Counted from the first letter of the stretch, positions 44,917 through 54,551 are shown. The stretch is DNA of 64,000 nt from Magnetaquiglobus sp039908105 (GCA_039908105.1 JAMOBI010000027.1:1-64000); one strand, 5' to 3'. Program-made: numbers and translations. Notes: generated from the letters alone by a model not told the origin.

Positions 44917-45336
44917 ATGAGCCAACAGAACATCGCTGTCCTCACCCTGACCGTCATCGCTTCTGAGGCGGTCAGCGCCTGCCGTGCCGTGGATTTCGAC
45001 GGCGCGATGATCGACACACAGGGCGACAAGCCCATGGGCATCGCCATGAGCGCCGCCCCCGCTGGCGCCGCCCTGGCCGTGGTGACCCACGGCACTGCGG
45101 TCGCCGAAACCGGGGCGGCCATCAGCCGCGGTCAGGCCCTGATCGCCGATGACCAGGGTCGGGTGATCCCGGCGACCGGCACCTTGAGCATCGCTGCCGG
45201 TGCCACCCCGGTCACCAGTTCGGCTGCCAACGGCGCGATCCTCGAAGGGGGCGACGGGCCGGAGTTCATGATCGGTGACGCCCTGCAACCGGCAGCTGGT
45301 GCGGGCGAATTCATCGAGATTTTGCTGCGCCGCTGA
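44917..45336 (+). CDS. Capsid decoration protein (DUF2190-like)
   Basis: 139 residues, AAGGAGAG upstream. Ala/Gly-rich, with GDKPMGIAMSAAPAGAALAV, GQALIADDQGRVIPA and a C-terminal PEFMIGDALQPAAGAGEFIE, the pattern of small beta-rich capsid cement proteins found next to major capsid genes. It would stabilise the head. Confidence 0.75.
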   Translation: MSQQNIAVLTLTVIASEAVSACRAVDFDGAMIDTQGDKPMGIAMSAAPAGAALAVVTHGTAVAETGAAISRGQALIADDQGRVIPATGTLSIAAGATPVTSSAANGAILEGGDGPEFMIGDALQPAAGAGEFIEILLRR

Positions 45337-45396
45337 TCATCGTCCACATCATTTTGACTTCATGCCATTTCCCAGACTCCAAGGAGTGATTTGATC

Positions 45397-46323
45397 ATGC
45401 TTATGTCTCCCAATCAGGTGCGGGTCATCGACCCGGTGTTGACCGAAATCGCCCAGGGCTACCGCCACGCCGAACATGTGGGCCAGGTGCTCTTCCCCAA
45501 GGTGCCGGTGCAGGTCTCCGGTGGTCAGGTGCTCGAATTTGGTCGCGAGAGCTTCAAGCTCTATCAGGTGCGTCGCGCCCCCGGCGCCGCCACCCGGCGG
45601 ATTCAGTTCGGCTTTCTGGGCAAGAGCTTCGCGTTGCTGCAGGATTCGATCGAAGCCCAGGTGCCGCGTGAATATCAGCGCGACGCCAGCCGCGTGCCCG
45701 GTGTCGATCTGGCGCAGCGCTCGATTGCCGGTGCCCTGCGTGCCCTGTCGTTGACCCTGGAGTACGACCAGGCGGCCCTCGCGACCAATCCGGACAATTT
45801 CGACAATAACCACAAGGTGACCCTCTCCGGCACTGACCAGTGGAGCGATGGCGCCTCCAACCCCTCGGGCGACATCGACGCCGCCCGTGAGGCGGTGCGC
45901 GCCTCGGTGGGTATCTATCCCAACACCCTGGTGCTCTCCGCCCAGGCCTTCTCGGCGTTGAAGAGCCATCCGCAGGTGGTGGAGCGGTTCAAATACACCA
46001 GCCGCGATTCAGTCACCCCGGATATGCTCGCCGCGCTGTGGGATCTCCAGACCGTGGCGATCGGCAAGGCGGTGGCCTTCAACGATGCCGGGCAGGATAT
46101 CGACATCTGGGGCAACAACGCCATCCTGGCCTACACCCCGCTCCAATCCTCGGGCATGGAGGATCCCTCCTTTGGCTACACCTACACCATGGAGGGTCAT
46201 CCTCTGGTGGAGCGGCCCTACTACGAAAACAACGCCAAGAGCTGGATCTATCCGGTCACCTACGAGCGGGTGCCGGTGCTCACCGGGATCCTCTCCGGCT
46301 TCCTGATCCGCAATCCGGCCTGA
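45397..46323 (+). CDS. Major capsid protein (E-like family)
   Basis: 308 residues from ATG 45397 (AAGGAGTG upstream). RVIDPVLTEIAQGYRHAEHV, VGQVLFPKVPVQVSGGQVLEF, IYPNTLVLSAQAFSALKSHP and a C-terminal WIYPVTYERVPVLTGILSGF fit major capsid proteins of the HK97-fold E family. Full length for that family, with no sign of decay. Confidence 0.85.
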   Translation: MLMSPNQVRVIDPVLTEIAQGYRHAEHVGQVLFPKVPVQVSGGQVLEFGRESFKLYQVRRAPGAATRRIQFGFLGKSFALLQDSIEAQVPREYQRDASRVPGVDLAQRSIAGALRALSLTLEYDQAALATNPDNFDNNHKVTLSGTDQWSDGASNPSGDIDAAREAVRASVGIYPNTLVLSAQAFSALKSHPQVVERFKYTSRDSVTPDMLAALWDLQTVAIGKAVAFNDAGQDIDIWGNNAILAYTPLQSSGMEDPSFGYTYTMEGHPLVERPYYENNAKSWIYPVTYERVPVLTGILSGFLIRNPA

Positions 46324-46661
46324 TGACCATGGCGCACCATCCGGTACTCACCCCTTTGCGGCATAACGGTGTTGCCTACCGTCCCGGTGATCTGGTCGAG
46401 ATGACGCCGGATGGTGCGCGTGTCGCCTTGCGCCTCGGGGCGATCGCGCCGGCGCCAGCGGAGACGATGGACACGACGACCGCTTTGGTCGATGTCGTGT
46501 CCATCGATCCGCTCCTCTTTGCCATCGCCGCGCTCGATCCACACGATCCGACGCTCTGGACCAGGGATCGCAAGCCGAGGCTGGAAATTTTAAGCCGCCT
46601 GCTGGCCCGTCCCATCCCGGCTGCCGAGCGGGATATGGCCTTAAAAAACCTGGAGAAATGA
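46323..46661 (+). CDS. Phage head-associated hypothetical protein
   Basis: 112 residues; ATG overlaps the capsid stop (TGATG). Begins with HNGVAYRPGDLVEMTPDGAR, which looks like a small beta domain, and ends LKNLEK. Small proteins here in Mu-like operons are head completion factors; the exact role is unknown. Confidence 0.6.
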   Translation: MTMAHHPVLTPLRHNGVAYRPGDLVEMTPDGARVALRLGAIAPAPAETMDTTTALVDVVSIDPLLFAIAALDPHDPTLWTRDRKPRLEILSRLLARPIPAAERDMALKNLEK

Positions 46662-47161
46662 TCATGAGTTACGCTCAGTCCGCCCAGATGCTGCTTTGGT
46701 TCGGTGCCCGGGAGTTGGCCCAGGTGGCGGTGCCCGAGGAGGTGACGCCGATTTCGCCAGAGTTGCTGCGCCTGACCATCGAGGGGGGATCGCGCACTGC
46801 CTACACCGTGGAGGAGCGTGCCGCTGCGGATGCCGGGCTCTTGGCGCTCGAACGGGCGTTGGAGGATGCCGCGCGTTTGATGGATTCCCATCTGGTGTTG
46901 CGCCATCCGTTGCCACTCTCTGCCGAGCAGATCGCCCAGAGTCCTCTGCCGCGTCTGACCGGGGAGATCGCCCGGCGGTTGTTGCATCGGGATCGGATTC
47001 CGGAGGCGGTGCAGGCCGGATATCAGCGGGCGATTGCCTGGCTGGGCGATCTGGCTGCCGGAAAAACCGGCATCATCGGCGGTGCGGTGATCGGCGCCGG
47101 TTCTCCGGCCTTCGAGGCCCATCCCCGTCTGTTTGACGACACCACTTTGCGGGGGTTTTAG
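46658..47161 (+). CDS. Mu gp36-like protein (DUF1320)
   Basis: About 167 residues (ATG 46658 or 46664). Follows DUF1320: SAQMLLWFGARELAQVA at the start, DAARLMDSHLVLRHPLPLS, LTGEIARRLLHRDRIPEAV and AIAWLGDLAAGK. These proteins connect head to tail or complete the head. Overlaps the previous gene by 4 bp. Confidence 0.85.
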   Translation: MIMSYAQSAQMLLWFGARELAQVAVPEEVTPISPELLRLTIEGGSRTAYTVEERAAADAGLLALERALEDAARLMDSHLVLRHPLPLSAEQIAQSPLPRLTGEIARRLLHRDRIPEAVQAGYQRAIAWLGDLAAGKTGIIGGAVIGAGSPAFEAHPRLFDDTTLRGF

Positions 47162-47164
47162 CCG

Positions 47165-47593
47165 ATGAACGATCTCTTGGTGGCCGAACAACCGATTGTG
47201 GAACGTCTGCGCAGCGCCATTCCGGCGGCGCGTCAGGTGGGAGGAGCCCGCGACTTGAAGGAGATCCCGGCCAACACCGGGGCCACTCCGGCGATCTTTG
47301 TGATTTTCGACGGTCACGCGCCGCTTGTGCAGGCCGGCAATGAACAATTTCTCGATCAGCAGTGGCTGGTCGTGGTGGCGGTTCGCAATGTCCGGGATGC
47401 AGCGGGCGGACTCGGGGAGCGGCGTGAGGCCGGGCCGATGTTGCTTCAAGTGTGTCGGGCGTTGTTGGGTTGGTCGCCGGGGGTTGAGCACGATCCGTTG
47501 CGGGTGGTTGCCACGCCCGGTGCCCAGTTCATCGGCGAGGTGGCGTTGTTTCCGATGCGGTTTGCCACGCGGGTGCTGACCAAGGGTGCATGA
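47165..47593 (+). CDS. Mu gp37-like protein (tail terminator type)
   Basis: 142 residues. Segments LLVAEQPIVERLRSAIP, LDQQWLVVVAVRN and LLGWSPGVEHDPLRVV, with the final GEVALFPMRFATRVL, match the gp37/DUF1834 family near the head-tail joint. It starts 4 bp after gp36. A palindromic repeat follows at once. Confidence 0.75.
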   Translation: MNDLLVAEQPIVERLRSAIPAARQVGGARDLKEIPANTGATPAIFVIFDGHAPLVQAGNEQFLDQQWLVVVAVRNVRDAAGGLGERREAGPMLLQVCRALLGWSPGVEHDPLRVVATPGAQFIGEVALFPMRFATRVLTKGA

Positions 47594-47600
47594 CCATTCA

Positions 47601-47850
47601 AGTCTGGTTTTACTGATAAAAAAAAGAGAGGGTCTGGGAGATTCATCTCCCAGGGTGTTGCCTTTGATTTTGCTTTTGATTTTGACTTTTGCCTTTAGCG
47701 CGCCCTTCAAAAGAAGCATTTTTCGCGTCTTTTGCGAAAAATGCGCCGCGCGCCGCCTTCGCGGGAGTCGTTTCCGCCTTTTGGAAACGACTCCCGCATC
47801 TTGCACACGGCCTTGCGAAAAACTACGCATCCTGAAATGGGTGCGGTTTA
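47601..47850 (+). repeat. Modular palindromic repeat inside the virion operon (forward)
   Basis: Complete internal parts: GGGAGATTCATCTCCC, AAGCATTTTTCGCG stem, GCGGGAGTCGTTTCC/GGAAACGACTCCCGC apical stem, ending GGGTGCGGTTT. It lies between the gp37-like gene and the next phage gene. Confidence 0.88.
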
Positions 47851-47872
47851 ACAATTATTTACGGAATTCGCC

Positions 47873-48205
47873 ATGAAACTACTCGGGGATGTCATTCTGC
47901 CGGCAGGCTTGGTGTGGAGCGATCGCCACGATGCCGCGCCCGTTGAACAGACGGTGGTCCGCACTCTGGGCGGAAAACCGGTGATCTGGCTGGAGGCCCG
48001 GAACGACGCGGCCTGGCTGGATCGCGACACGGTGGAGGCCCTGGCGCTGTTGGCGGCGCAGGCCGGGGCCTCCTATCCTTTGATCTGGGAGAACTGGCAC
48101 GGCACGGTGATCTTTCGCCACGATACCCAGCCCGCGTTGGCCGTCACCCCGATCTGGCCGCATCAGGACCGCTTCACGGCCACGATCCGGCTGATGACGA
48201 TTTAA
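47873..48205 (+). CDS. Phage structural hypothetical protein
   Basis: 110 residues. WIENWHGTV-type aromatic segments (YPLIWENWHGTVIFRH) and IRLMTI at the end recall small tail-completion proteins. It is flanked on both sides by palindromic repeats. Its TAA stop overlaps the border of the second repeat (TTTAAACC). Confidence 0.5.
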   Translation: MKLLGDVILPAGLVWSDRHDAAPVEQTVVRTLGGKPVIWLEARNDAAWLDRDTVEALALLAAQAGASYPLIWENWHGTVIFRHDTQPALAVTPIWPHQDRFTATIRLMTI

Positions 48206-48432
48206 ACCAAACCTGTTTTGGGTGGCGTCATTTGCCGCAAGGCCGTGTGCAAGATGTGAGCTTCGTTTCCAAAAGGCGGAAACGAAGCTCACGAAGGCCG
48301 CGCGCGGCGCATTTTTCGCAAAAAACGCTTCTCTTTGAAGAGCGCGCGAAAGGCAAAGTCAAAGGCAAAACCCTGGGAGAGGAATCTCCCAGACCCTCTC
48401 TTTTTTTTACCAGTAAAAGCGTTGCCGTACAC
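48203..48432 (-). repeat. Modular palindromic repeat inside the virion operon (reverse)
   Basis: Apical stem GTGAGCTTCGTTTCC / GGAAACGAAGCTCAC differs from the common stem at paired positions. The CCTGGGAGAGGAATCTCCC hairpin plus CTCTCTTTTTTTT would stop plus-strand transcription just before the gene at 48449. Confidence 0.88.
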
Positions 48433-48448
48433 ACCTGGAGGTTCAAAC

Positions 48449-49477
48449 ATGGCCATTCAAGCCAATGAAATCAAATGGTATCAACCACGCGCCATCAACG
48501 ACGGCCCTACCAACGGCGGTCGCATGTCGGCCATCGAGATCCCGGATAACGTCAAAAACAACGTCTGGCCCGACGTTCCCCAGGCGGAACGCACCAGCGG
48601 ATCGGTGAAATACCGCAAGAGCTTCATCAAGATCGCCAACGACGACGACCTGGCTTTGATCGCCCCGCGCCTCTTCATCGAAACGCAAACCCCAGGCGAT
48701 GACCGGGTGGTGCTTTTGGCCGCCACCCAGAACGATACCCAGCAGGAAGCGATTGGCTACACCCGCTGCTACGGCACCGGCAATCTGGATGGCGACCTGA
48801 TGGCAGGCGATGCCACCCTGATGGTGGTGGTGGAGCCGGGCAATGGCGCGGATGGCGATGAAATCTTCCGGAATGACGATTTGATTCGCGTCTCGGACCA
48901 GCCGAGTCTTGACGCCACGCAGGGCAAGAGCGAATTTCTGCGCCTGACCGCAACCAATGCGGTCAGCTGGAACGGCAACCTCGCCACCCTCACCCTGGCT
49001 GATGGCAGCCGTCCGGGCTTCAACTACCTGGCTGCCGAAACCCGGGTCGCCTCGGTGATCGAAGGGGCCGACATCGCTGCCACGACCACCACGTTGTTGC
49101 TCTCCTCGCAGGCGGGCAGCTACAACCATACCCTCTACCCGCTGCTGCTCGATCACCTCGGCACCATCGAACAGATCTGGACCCTCACCTTCACCAGCGC
49201 CACCCAGTTCACCTGTGTCGGCGATGAACTCGGTATCATGGGTTCAGGCTCGATTGCCGCCGATTTCGCACCGGTCAATCCCGATTTCGGACGACCCTAC
49301 TTCACCCTCACCGGTGGCCTCCCACCCTGGGGCGGCACATTTCAAAGCGGCGACACCCTCACCTGGACCACCCATCCGGCGGCCTTGCCCCTCTGGGAGA
49401 AACGGACCGTCCCGGCGGGCGCCAACAGCCATTCGGGCAACAAGGTGATCGTGGCCATCAGCGGAGAGAGCGCATGA
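48449..49477 (+). CDS. Phage tail/virion structural protein
   Basis: 342 residues from ATG 48449 (CTGGAGG upstream). EIKWYQPRAINDGPTNGGRM and SVKYRKSFIKIANDDDLALI open a beta-rich protein with no enzymatic motif. Proteins starting this way occur in Mu-like tail regions. It overlaps the next gene by 4 bp. Confidence 0.6.
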   Translation: MAIQANEIKWYQPRAINDGPTNGGRMSAIEIPDNVKNNVWPDVPQAERTSGSVKYRKSFIKIANDDDLALIAPRLFIETQTPGDDRVVLLAATQNDTQQEAIGYTRCYGTGNLDGDLMAGDATLMVVVEPGNGADGDEIFRNDDLIRVSDQPSLDATQGKSEFLRLTATNAVSWNGNLATLTLADGSRPGFNYLAAETRVASVIEGADIAATTTTLLLSSQAGSYNHTLYPLLLDHLGTIEQIWTLTFTSATQFTCVGDELGIMGSGSIAADFAPVNPDFGRPYFTLTGGLPPWGGTFQSGDTLTWTTHPAALPLWEKRTVPAGANSHSGNKVIVAISGESA

Positions 49478-50568
49478 CCGCCCTGGAAGCCTCTTTGCAG
49501 CTGGCGTTTCCGCCGCTCTCCCAAACCGTGCACGAGCCGTTCGAGCTGCGCTTGTTCACGGATCGCGGCGCACGACCGGTCCAGGTCCGTCCGGCGCTGG
49601 TGCCCGCCTGGACCTGGGAGCACCCTCTGGAGGCATATGCCAAGTGGCTCGATGGGGCGCTGTTGCAGCAGGCGCCGGGACATCGACGCATCCGTCTCTA
49701 CTGCACGCGCGCGGCTGCCGAAAAAACCCGTCTGACGGTGATGGGCGGCACGGCAATCGACCTGGGACGTCGTCAGGAGGTGTTGATCGAAACCCTGGTC
49801 TGGGTGCGGGCCACCACCAAGCGGTTGCGCTATTGTTACGACCAGCCCGAGGCGCGGATTTTCGAACACTCCCGTTTTTTCGACGCGCAGGGCCGAGAGA
49901 CCGAACTGCCGCACTACGATCCGGAGAGCGCCACCTTTACCCATGCCGCAGCGGTGACCGGTGCGCTGGTGGTGGAGTACACGCCCGAATTCACCTTGTA
50001 TGAAATCACCTACGATAGCGGATTCTCCCAGACCACGCCGGAGATCTGGCGCGACATGCGCCTCGCCTGGCTGGCCGGCAGCATCCACGATGCCGCCGTG
50101 CCACCGGTGCGCATCATTGCCGTCGGACCGACCAGCGCGGATCAACTCACCTTCTCCCGCGACTTCTGGCCAGCGCGCGCCGATACGGCCACCGGCTTCA
50201 AAGCCTCCGATATCGTGCCCTTCTCCAAGGAGGGCTCCAGCTACCGCTACAAGCCCAGCGGCGATTCCAGCTGCTGGGATCGCTGCAAGCAGCGCATCCA
50301 GCCGGACAGTTCGCTCCTCTCCGAGCGGGAGATGACCGCCATCCGCAACTGTGTTCAGACGGCGCAGAATCCCAGGTTCCAGTATGTCGAGGAGTCGCGC
50401 GTCACCCGTCTGGAGCGGATCTTTGCTCCCGACAATCCGCAGCTCTACATCGACGTGGCGCGCACCGTGGAGATGGTCTTGAAACTCAAACGGGCCGATG
50501 ACAATCCCTGCGAGGCGCAGAGCGGCTGTTGCCCGGAGTTGACCTTGCGATTCGCCGGTTCGTCATAA
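49474..50568 (+). CDS. Phage tail-region protein, unknown
   Basis: 364 residues. Has a beta-rich middle (AIDLGRRQEVLIETLVWVRA) and a Cys-containing C-terminus (SSCWDRCKQR ... ADDNPCEAQSGCCPEL). No family recognised. It is co-directional and overlaps its upstream neighbour, so it is presumably part of the particle. Confidence 0.5.
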   Translation: MTALEASLQLAFPPLSQTVHEPFELRLFTDRGARPVQVRPALVPAWTWEHPLEAYAKWLDGALLQQAPGHRRIRLYCTRAAAEKTRLTVMGGTAIDLGRRQEVLIETLVWVRATTKRLRYCYDQPEARIFEHSRFFDAQGRETELPHYDPESATFTHAAAVTGALVVEYTPEFTLYEITYDSGFSQTTPEIWRDMRLAWLAGSIHDAAVPPVRIIAVGPTSADQLTFSRDFWPARADTATGFKASDIVPFSKEGSSYRYKPSGDSSCWDRCKQRIQPDSSLLSEREMTAIRNCVQTAQNPRFQYVEESRVTRLERIFAPDNPQLYIDVARTVEMVLKLKRADDNPCEAQSGCCPELTLRFAGSS

Positions 50569-50615
50569 CACATTCACCCCAGCCGGAACAACGCCTGCAA
50601 GGATCCCAAACCCCC

Positions 50616-51719
50616 ATGTCCACTGCTGCCCTTGCCGTCATCGATCCCGGCCCGTTTGATACGGTTGTCGGTTTCTCCTGCTATTCGAGCATCACCTACA
50701 CCTTCCGGATCCAGCGCGATGACGGGTACCTCTATACGCCGGAGAGCGCCGAAGGGATCGTGATCATGCTCTCCACCCCTCAGGGGGAGGGGCTGTTCGG
50801 CGCCTACTCTGGTGCAACGCCCGACCTGCAATACAACGAGGCGCAACCTGGGTTGATCGCCCAGTTCTCCTTTGAGAATGAACGCTATTCGATCTCCTTC
50901 AACTCGGCAGTGCTCTACGATCTGATTCAGCAGGGCAGCAATGATTTATCCCTCTTCCTGACCACCCTCGGTGAAAAAACCCTGGAAACCATTCATCCGC
51001 GTCATTACATCTATTGGGACGAAGCCGAACCCCTGCCACTCTTCCCCGGACACCATGAGATCCAACTGCCGTACTGGGATCTGGTCACCGAAACCGATTA
51101 TCCGAATGTCTTCACCACCCAGCTGATGACCCGGCTTTACTCCAGCATCCCTTACAGCGCGGAGTACGCCATCAGCAGCGCCATTGCCGTGGGGCGTTTC
51201 CGTTTCCCGATCCTGACGGTGCTCTGGTCACCCACCCCCCATTTGACCGAATGGACCTACGAGTTGCGATTCATCATTCAAAATGTAGGGGTCACCCATT
51301 ATTTCCCCCACCAGTACATCGCCAACATGAACCCACCCCCTTCACCGCCCGCCTCTGCGGACGACAAACGGGTGATGATCTATCACGATCTGGTGCTCAC
51401 CCTCGGCATCGGCGCCTACTCCAACATCTGGCACGCCATGCAGCTCGATGTCACCACCAGTTTCGGCTATTCCGCCACCATTCCTTTTCAGTCGAGTGCC
51501 TACAACGCCTTTTCGGTCTCCTACCCACTGCCTGGCGTTCAACCGCCGAACCTGTTGGGAAGCTCCTACTCCCGCACCTTTTATTTGAACTGGGACTCGA
51601 CGGCGTTCACTTACAGCACCGGCTACTGGCCGACCTTTTACAATGATCAGGTGGCCTATCTGGTCGAAGGCCCGGATACCCGTTTCGAGTCCATGATTCT
51701 CCTGCCGCAACCGGAGTGA
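50616..51719 (+). CDS. Phage tail-region protein, aromatic-rich
   Basis: 367 residues from ATG 50616. Rich in Tyr/Phe/Thr (VGFSCYSSITYTFRIQ, YSATIPFQSSAYNAFSVSYP), typical of beta-sandwich tail or fibre proteins. No known domain. No signal peptide. Confidence 0.5.
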   Translation: MSTAALAVIDPGPFDTVVGFSCYSSITYTFRIQRDDGYLYTPESAEGIVIMLSTPQGEGLFGAYSGATPDLQYNEAQPGLIAQFSFENERYSISFNSAVLYDLIQQGSNDLSLFLTTLGEKTLETIHPRHYIYWDEAEPLPLFPGHHEIQLPYWDLVTETDYPNVFTTQLMTRLYSSIPYSAEYAISSAIAVGRFRFPILTVLWSPTPHLTEWTYELRFIIQNVGVTHYFPHQYIANMNPPPSPPASADDKRVMIYHDLVLTLGIGAYSNIWHAMQLDVTTSFGYSATIPFQSSAYNAFSVSYPLPGVQPPNLLGSSYSRTFYLNWDSTAFTYSTGYWPTFYNDQVAYLVEGPDTRFESMILLPQPE

Positions 51720-51724
51720 TCCGC

Positions 51725-53812
51725 ATGCCACACCGCTACTGGCGTCTGCTTCTCACCCAATCGACCTCGGGCCCGGACCTCTGGCTCGCGCTCTCTGAGC
51801 TGCAACTGCGCTTGGACGGCGGTTCCGTGAATCTCGGCCCGCTTGCCACCCCTTCGGGCAATCATTACCCAACGGATCTGCCGCTGCTCTTCGATGACAA
51901 CCCCAACACCTGGTGGAGCAACGATGGCACCGGGGAGACATCCTGGATGCAATTCGATTTCGGTGCCGCAACACCGGTGGCACTCGGCGAGTTGTGGTTC
52001 AAACCGAGCTCCGTGGATCAATGCCCCAGCGCGTTCACCTGTCAATGGTCGGATGACGGGCAACTCTGGTACGATCAGGGGGTGTTTCTCGATGTGACGA
52101 CCGATTGGGTCGAAGGGGCATGGCGGGTTTTCCCGCTGCCGGTGCGCACCTCCGGTCAGGCCTCCGCCACGCAGCCATGGCAGGCGCGCATTGAGGCGTG
52201 GCGGATTCAACCCCTTGCCGACACCATCGCGCGGGCCTGCCGTGCCTTGTGGTCCCTGCGTTCAGTCATGGGTCGGGCACTCATTCAACCACGCGCCGAC
52301 AGCGTGTCCCGCACCCAACAACGGCTGCTCGCCTTCGATCTGCTGGATCGCAACCCCATCCGGGCTGCTTTGCAGCGTATCTGGCAGGCACGTACCCCCG
52401 ATACACCCCTGCTGATCCCATTTCCGCGCATCCGGCTTGACGGTCGCGACGTGGAACTCATCTCCGCCACCCTCTCCTGGAGCCCGCAACAGGTGCCGTG
52501 GATGGCACGGCTGGTGGTGGCGCACGATGCCGGGTTTCATGCGCTGCCGGTGGCGCAACCGGTGACATTCGATTGGGATGGGGTTGCCTTCCGGATGATC
52601 ATCATTGGCAAGGCGATCGGTTGGAGTCAGGCCGGTCATCCGGAGCGGGTGATCAGTGCCGTCGGCGTGGCGGCCCGGCATGCGCTTCCCTTTGCCCAGC
52701 CGCTCAGCCGCGTTTGGGAGCAGCCGGTCACGGCGCGTGAGGCGGTCGAACAGGCGTTGAACGAGCCGGTGGTCTGGAACCTGCCAGACTGGCTCATTCC
52801 CGCCAACCGCTTGCATCTGGATGGGGAGCCAGCGCTGGCACTGGTCGAGCGGCTCGCGCAAGCGGTCGGCGGGGTGGTACGTTCCCGTCCGGATGGCCGG
52901 CTGATCGTGGCCCCCCGCTATCCGCGACCCCTGCCGGAATGGGAACAGCTGGTGCCGGATCATCGTCTCAACGATTTCGACCACCTGATCATCATCCGCG
53001 AGGGGGAGCCATCCGGCAGCGGGATCGATCGGGTCACGGTGCAAGAGGGGGTCGAGGCACTGCAACCGCCGGGTCTCTGGCTGGAGCTGGACGCCGAATC
53101 CGCAGAGAATCACCGCATCGCTCCGGATCGCACCGTGCGGCTGTTGACCCTGGCCTCGCCCGGTGTGGCGGTCGAGGCGTTGAGTGCCACGAGCGGCACC
53201 TTGATGCCCTCAGAACCGGTGACCCGAACGCGCATCGAGACGTTGCGTTTCCCCAACAGCCGTCGGGCCGTGTTGCCACGACCGGTCCTGCGCATCGAGG
53301 CGGTGACATGGTCCGGGCTGGATCTCGGACCTTTGACCCTGGAGGCGGATGGTCGCACCGTGACCGCTGCGATCACCGGCACGGCTTTGGCGCAGGTGAC
53401 GGTGACGCTGGCCACGCAGGGTTGCCGACCGCTCAAACTGCCGGCGATTGCCGAAGGAAGCGCTGATTTCTCGGCATTGGTCTTTGCGCGGGGTGCCGTG
53501 ATGCCGGCCATGCGTCGCGAGGTGGTGATGAGCCGCGGGACCGGCGGGCGGGAACAGGTGATCATCTCGCCGCTCTTGACGGATCATCTGGCCCGTCGGC
53601 TGCGTGCCGAGGCGGAGTTGGACGCAGGGGAGCGGGTGCAGCGGATGCGATTGACCGTGGTGCATCGACCGGAGATGCTGCCGGGGGAGATGATCGCAGT
53701 GGAGGATGGTTGGCAGGGGGCGGGTTATCGGGCAATGGTGACCGGCATCACCCACGAGATCGACCGGTCGGGCGCCTTCACCCATCTGGATGCGGTGCGG
53801 TCTGCCCGGTAG
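51725..53812 (+). CDS. Tail-tip protein with N-terminal discoidin-like domain
   Basis: 695 residues from ATG 51725. 1-140: an F5/8 type C-like domain (YWRLLLTQSTSGPDLWLALS, LLFDDNPNTWWSND, WMQFDFGAATPVALGELWF), a carbohydrate-binding fold. The rest, with LSWSPQQVPWMARLVV, ALALVERLAQAVGGVVRSRP and LPGEMIAVEDG near the end, is like tail hub/baseplate proteins. It would contact the cell surface. Last virion gene; a palindromic repeat follows. Confidence 0.65.
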   Translation: MPHRYWRLLLTQSTSGPDLWLALSELQLRLDGGSVNLGPLATPSGNHYPTDLPLLFDDNPNTWWSNDGTGETSWMQFDFGAATPVALGELWFKPSSVDQCPSAFTCQWSDDGQLWYDQGVFLDVTTDWVEGAWRVFPLPVRTSGQASATQPWQARIEAWRIQPLADTIARACRALWSLRSVMGRALIQPRADSVSRTQQRLLAFDLLDRNPIRAALQRIWQARTPDTPLLIPFPRIRLDGRDVELISATLSWSPQQVPWMARLVVAHDAGFHALPVAQPVTFDWDGVAFRMIIIGKAIGWSQAGHPERVISAVGVAARHALPFAQPLSRVWEQPVTAREAVEQALNEPVVWNLPDWLIPANRLHLDGEPALALVERLAQAVGGVVRSRPDGRLIVAPRYPRPLPEWEQLVPDHRLNDFDHLIIIREGEPSGSGIDRVTVQEGVEALQPPGLWLELDAESAENHRIAPDRTVRLLTLASPGVAVEALSATSGTLMPSEPVTRTRIETLRFPNSRRAVLPRPVLRIEAVTWSGLDLGPLTLEADGRTVTAAITGTALAQVTVTLATQGCRPLKLPAIAEGSADFSALVFARGAVMPAMRREVVMSRGTGGREQVIISPLLTDHLARRLRAEAELDAGERVQRMRLTVVHRPEMLPGEMIAVEDGWQGAGYRAMVTGITHEIDRSGAFTHLDAVRSAR

Positions 53813-53861
53813 CAAAGCCATGCCAGGTCGCAGCGATTTTGGGATTTGACCCCTGTTTGTC

Positions 53862-54126
53862 AAACCGCACCCGACCTTGGAATGTGTAGTTTTTACAGGT
53901 GAAAAAAAAGAGAGGGTCTGGGAGATTCATCTCCCAGGATTTTGCTTTTGACTTTAGCGCGCTCTTCAAAAGAAGCATTTTTCGCGCCTTTTCTAGAAAA
54001 ATGCGCTGCGCGCCGCCTTCGCGGGAGTCGTTTCCGCTTTTTGGAAACGACTCTGTGCATCTTGCACGCAGCTTTGCGAAAAACTACGCATCCCAAAATG
54101 GGTGCGGTATAAAACAGGTGCGGTTT
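53862..54126 (+). repeat. Modular palindromic repeat after the virion block
   Basis: AAACCGCACCC at the start; GGTGCGGTAT near 54110 and a second GGTGCGGTTT end at about 54126. The apical stem is intact except for a CTGTGC change at its end. Confidence 0.85.
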
Positions 54127-54174
54127 GGCCGGTATCCGGCAACAAACAGGTGCGAATGGCAAAAAAATCGGCTT

Positions 54175-54483
54175 TTACCGCACCGGCGGTTTGGGCGGAT
54201 CCTTGAGCGGATCCTTGAGCGGATCCTTCAACCCCTCGATGGGCGGCGCGAAGATGGGATTGTCCATGCCGCCAATCGGCAGGTACTGCTCTTTCAAATC
54301 AAGCACGCACTGAGTCACGTAGGCATCCACCTCCTTGGGGGGCACCTGGTCCTCGTTGGCGAACTGCTTGCATTGTACCAGCAACTCCTCCTCTGAGGGA
54401 ACCGCCTCCGCAGCCGAAGCCGTCGGGCTTGCCGATAATAACGCTCCAACCAGCATCATGGATCCAATCCATTTCCCGTTCAT
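54175..54483 (-). CDS. Exported Cys-containing protein with DPLK repeats
   Basis: 102 residues. Signal peptide (GSMMLVGALLSASPTASA), then a short helical domain with CKQFANEDQ and VDAYVTQCVLDL (two Cys that could bridge). The C-terminal KDPLKDPLKDPPKPP tail comes from a 12-bp DNA repeat (GGATCCTTGAGC, about 54198-54230). It is a paralogue of the next gene. Unknown function, periplasmic. Confidence 0.6.
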   Translation of the reverse strand: MNGKWIGSMMLVGALLSASPTASAAEAVPSEEELLVQCKQFANEDQVPPKEVDAYVTQCVLDLKEQYLPIGGMDNPIFAPPIEGLKDPLKDPLKDPPKPPVR

Positions 54484-54551
54484 GCTTCACCCTTTCACAT
54501 CGTCGCAATTGTCAGCGATAGGCATCCAGTCATGCTTCTTTCCGATCTCCA

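Noticed and set aside
47601..48432. The short frames inside the palindromic repeats as genes
   Set aside because: The same KRSIFRVFCEKCAARRLRG-like peptide appears at every repeat copy because the DNA repeats; there is no sign of selection for coding.
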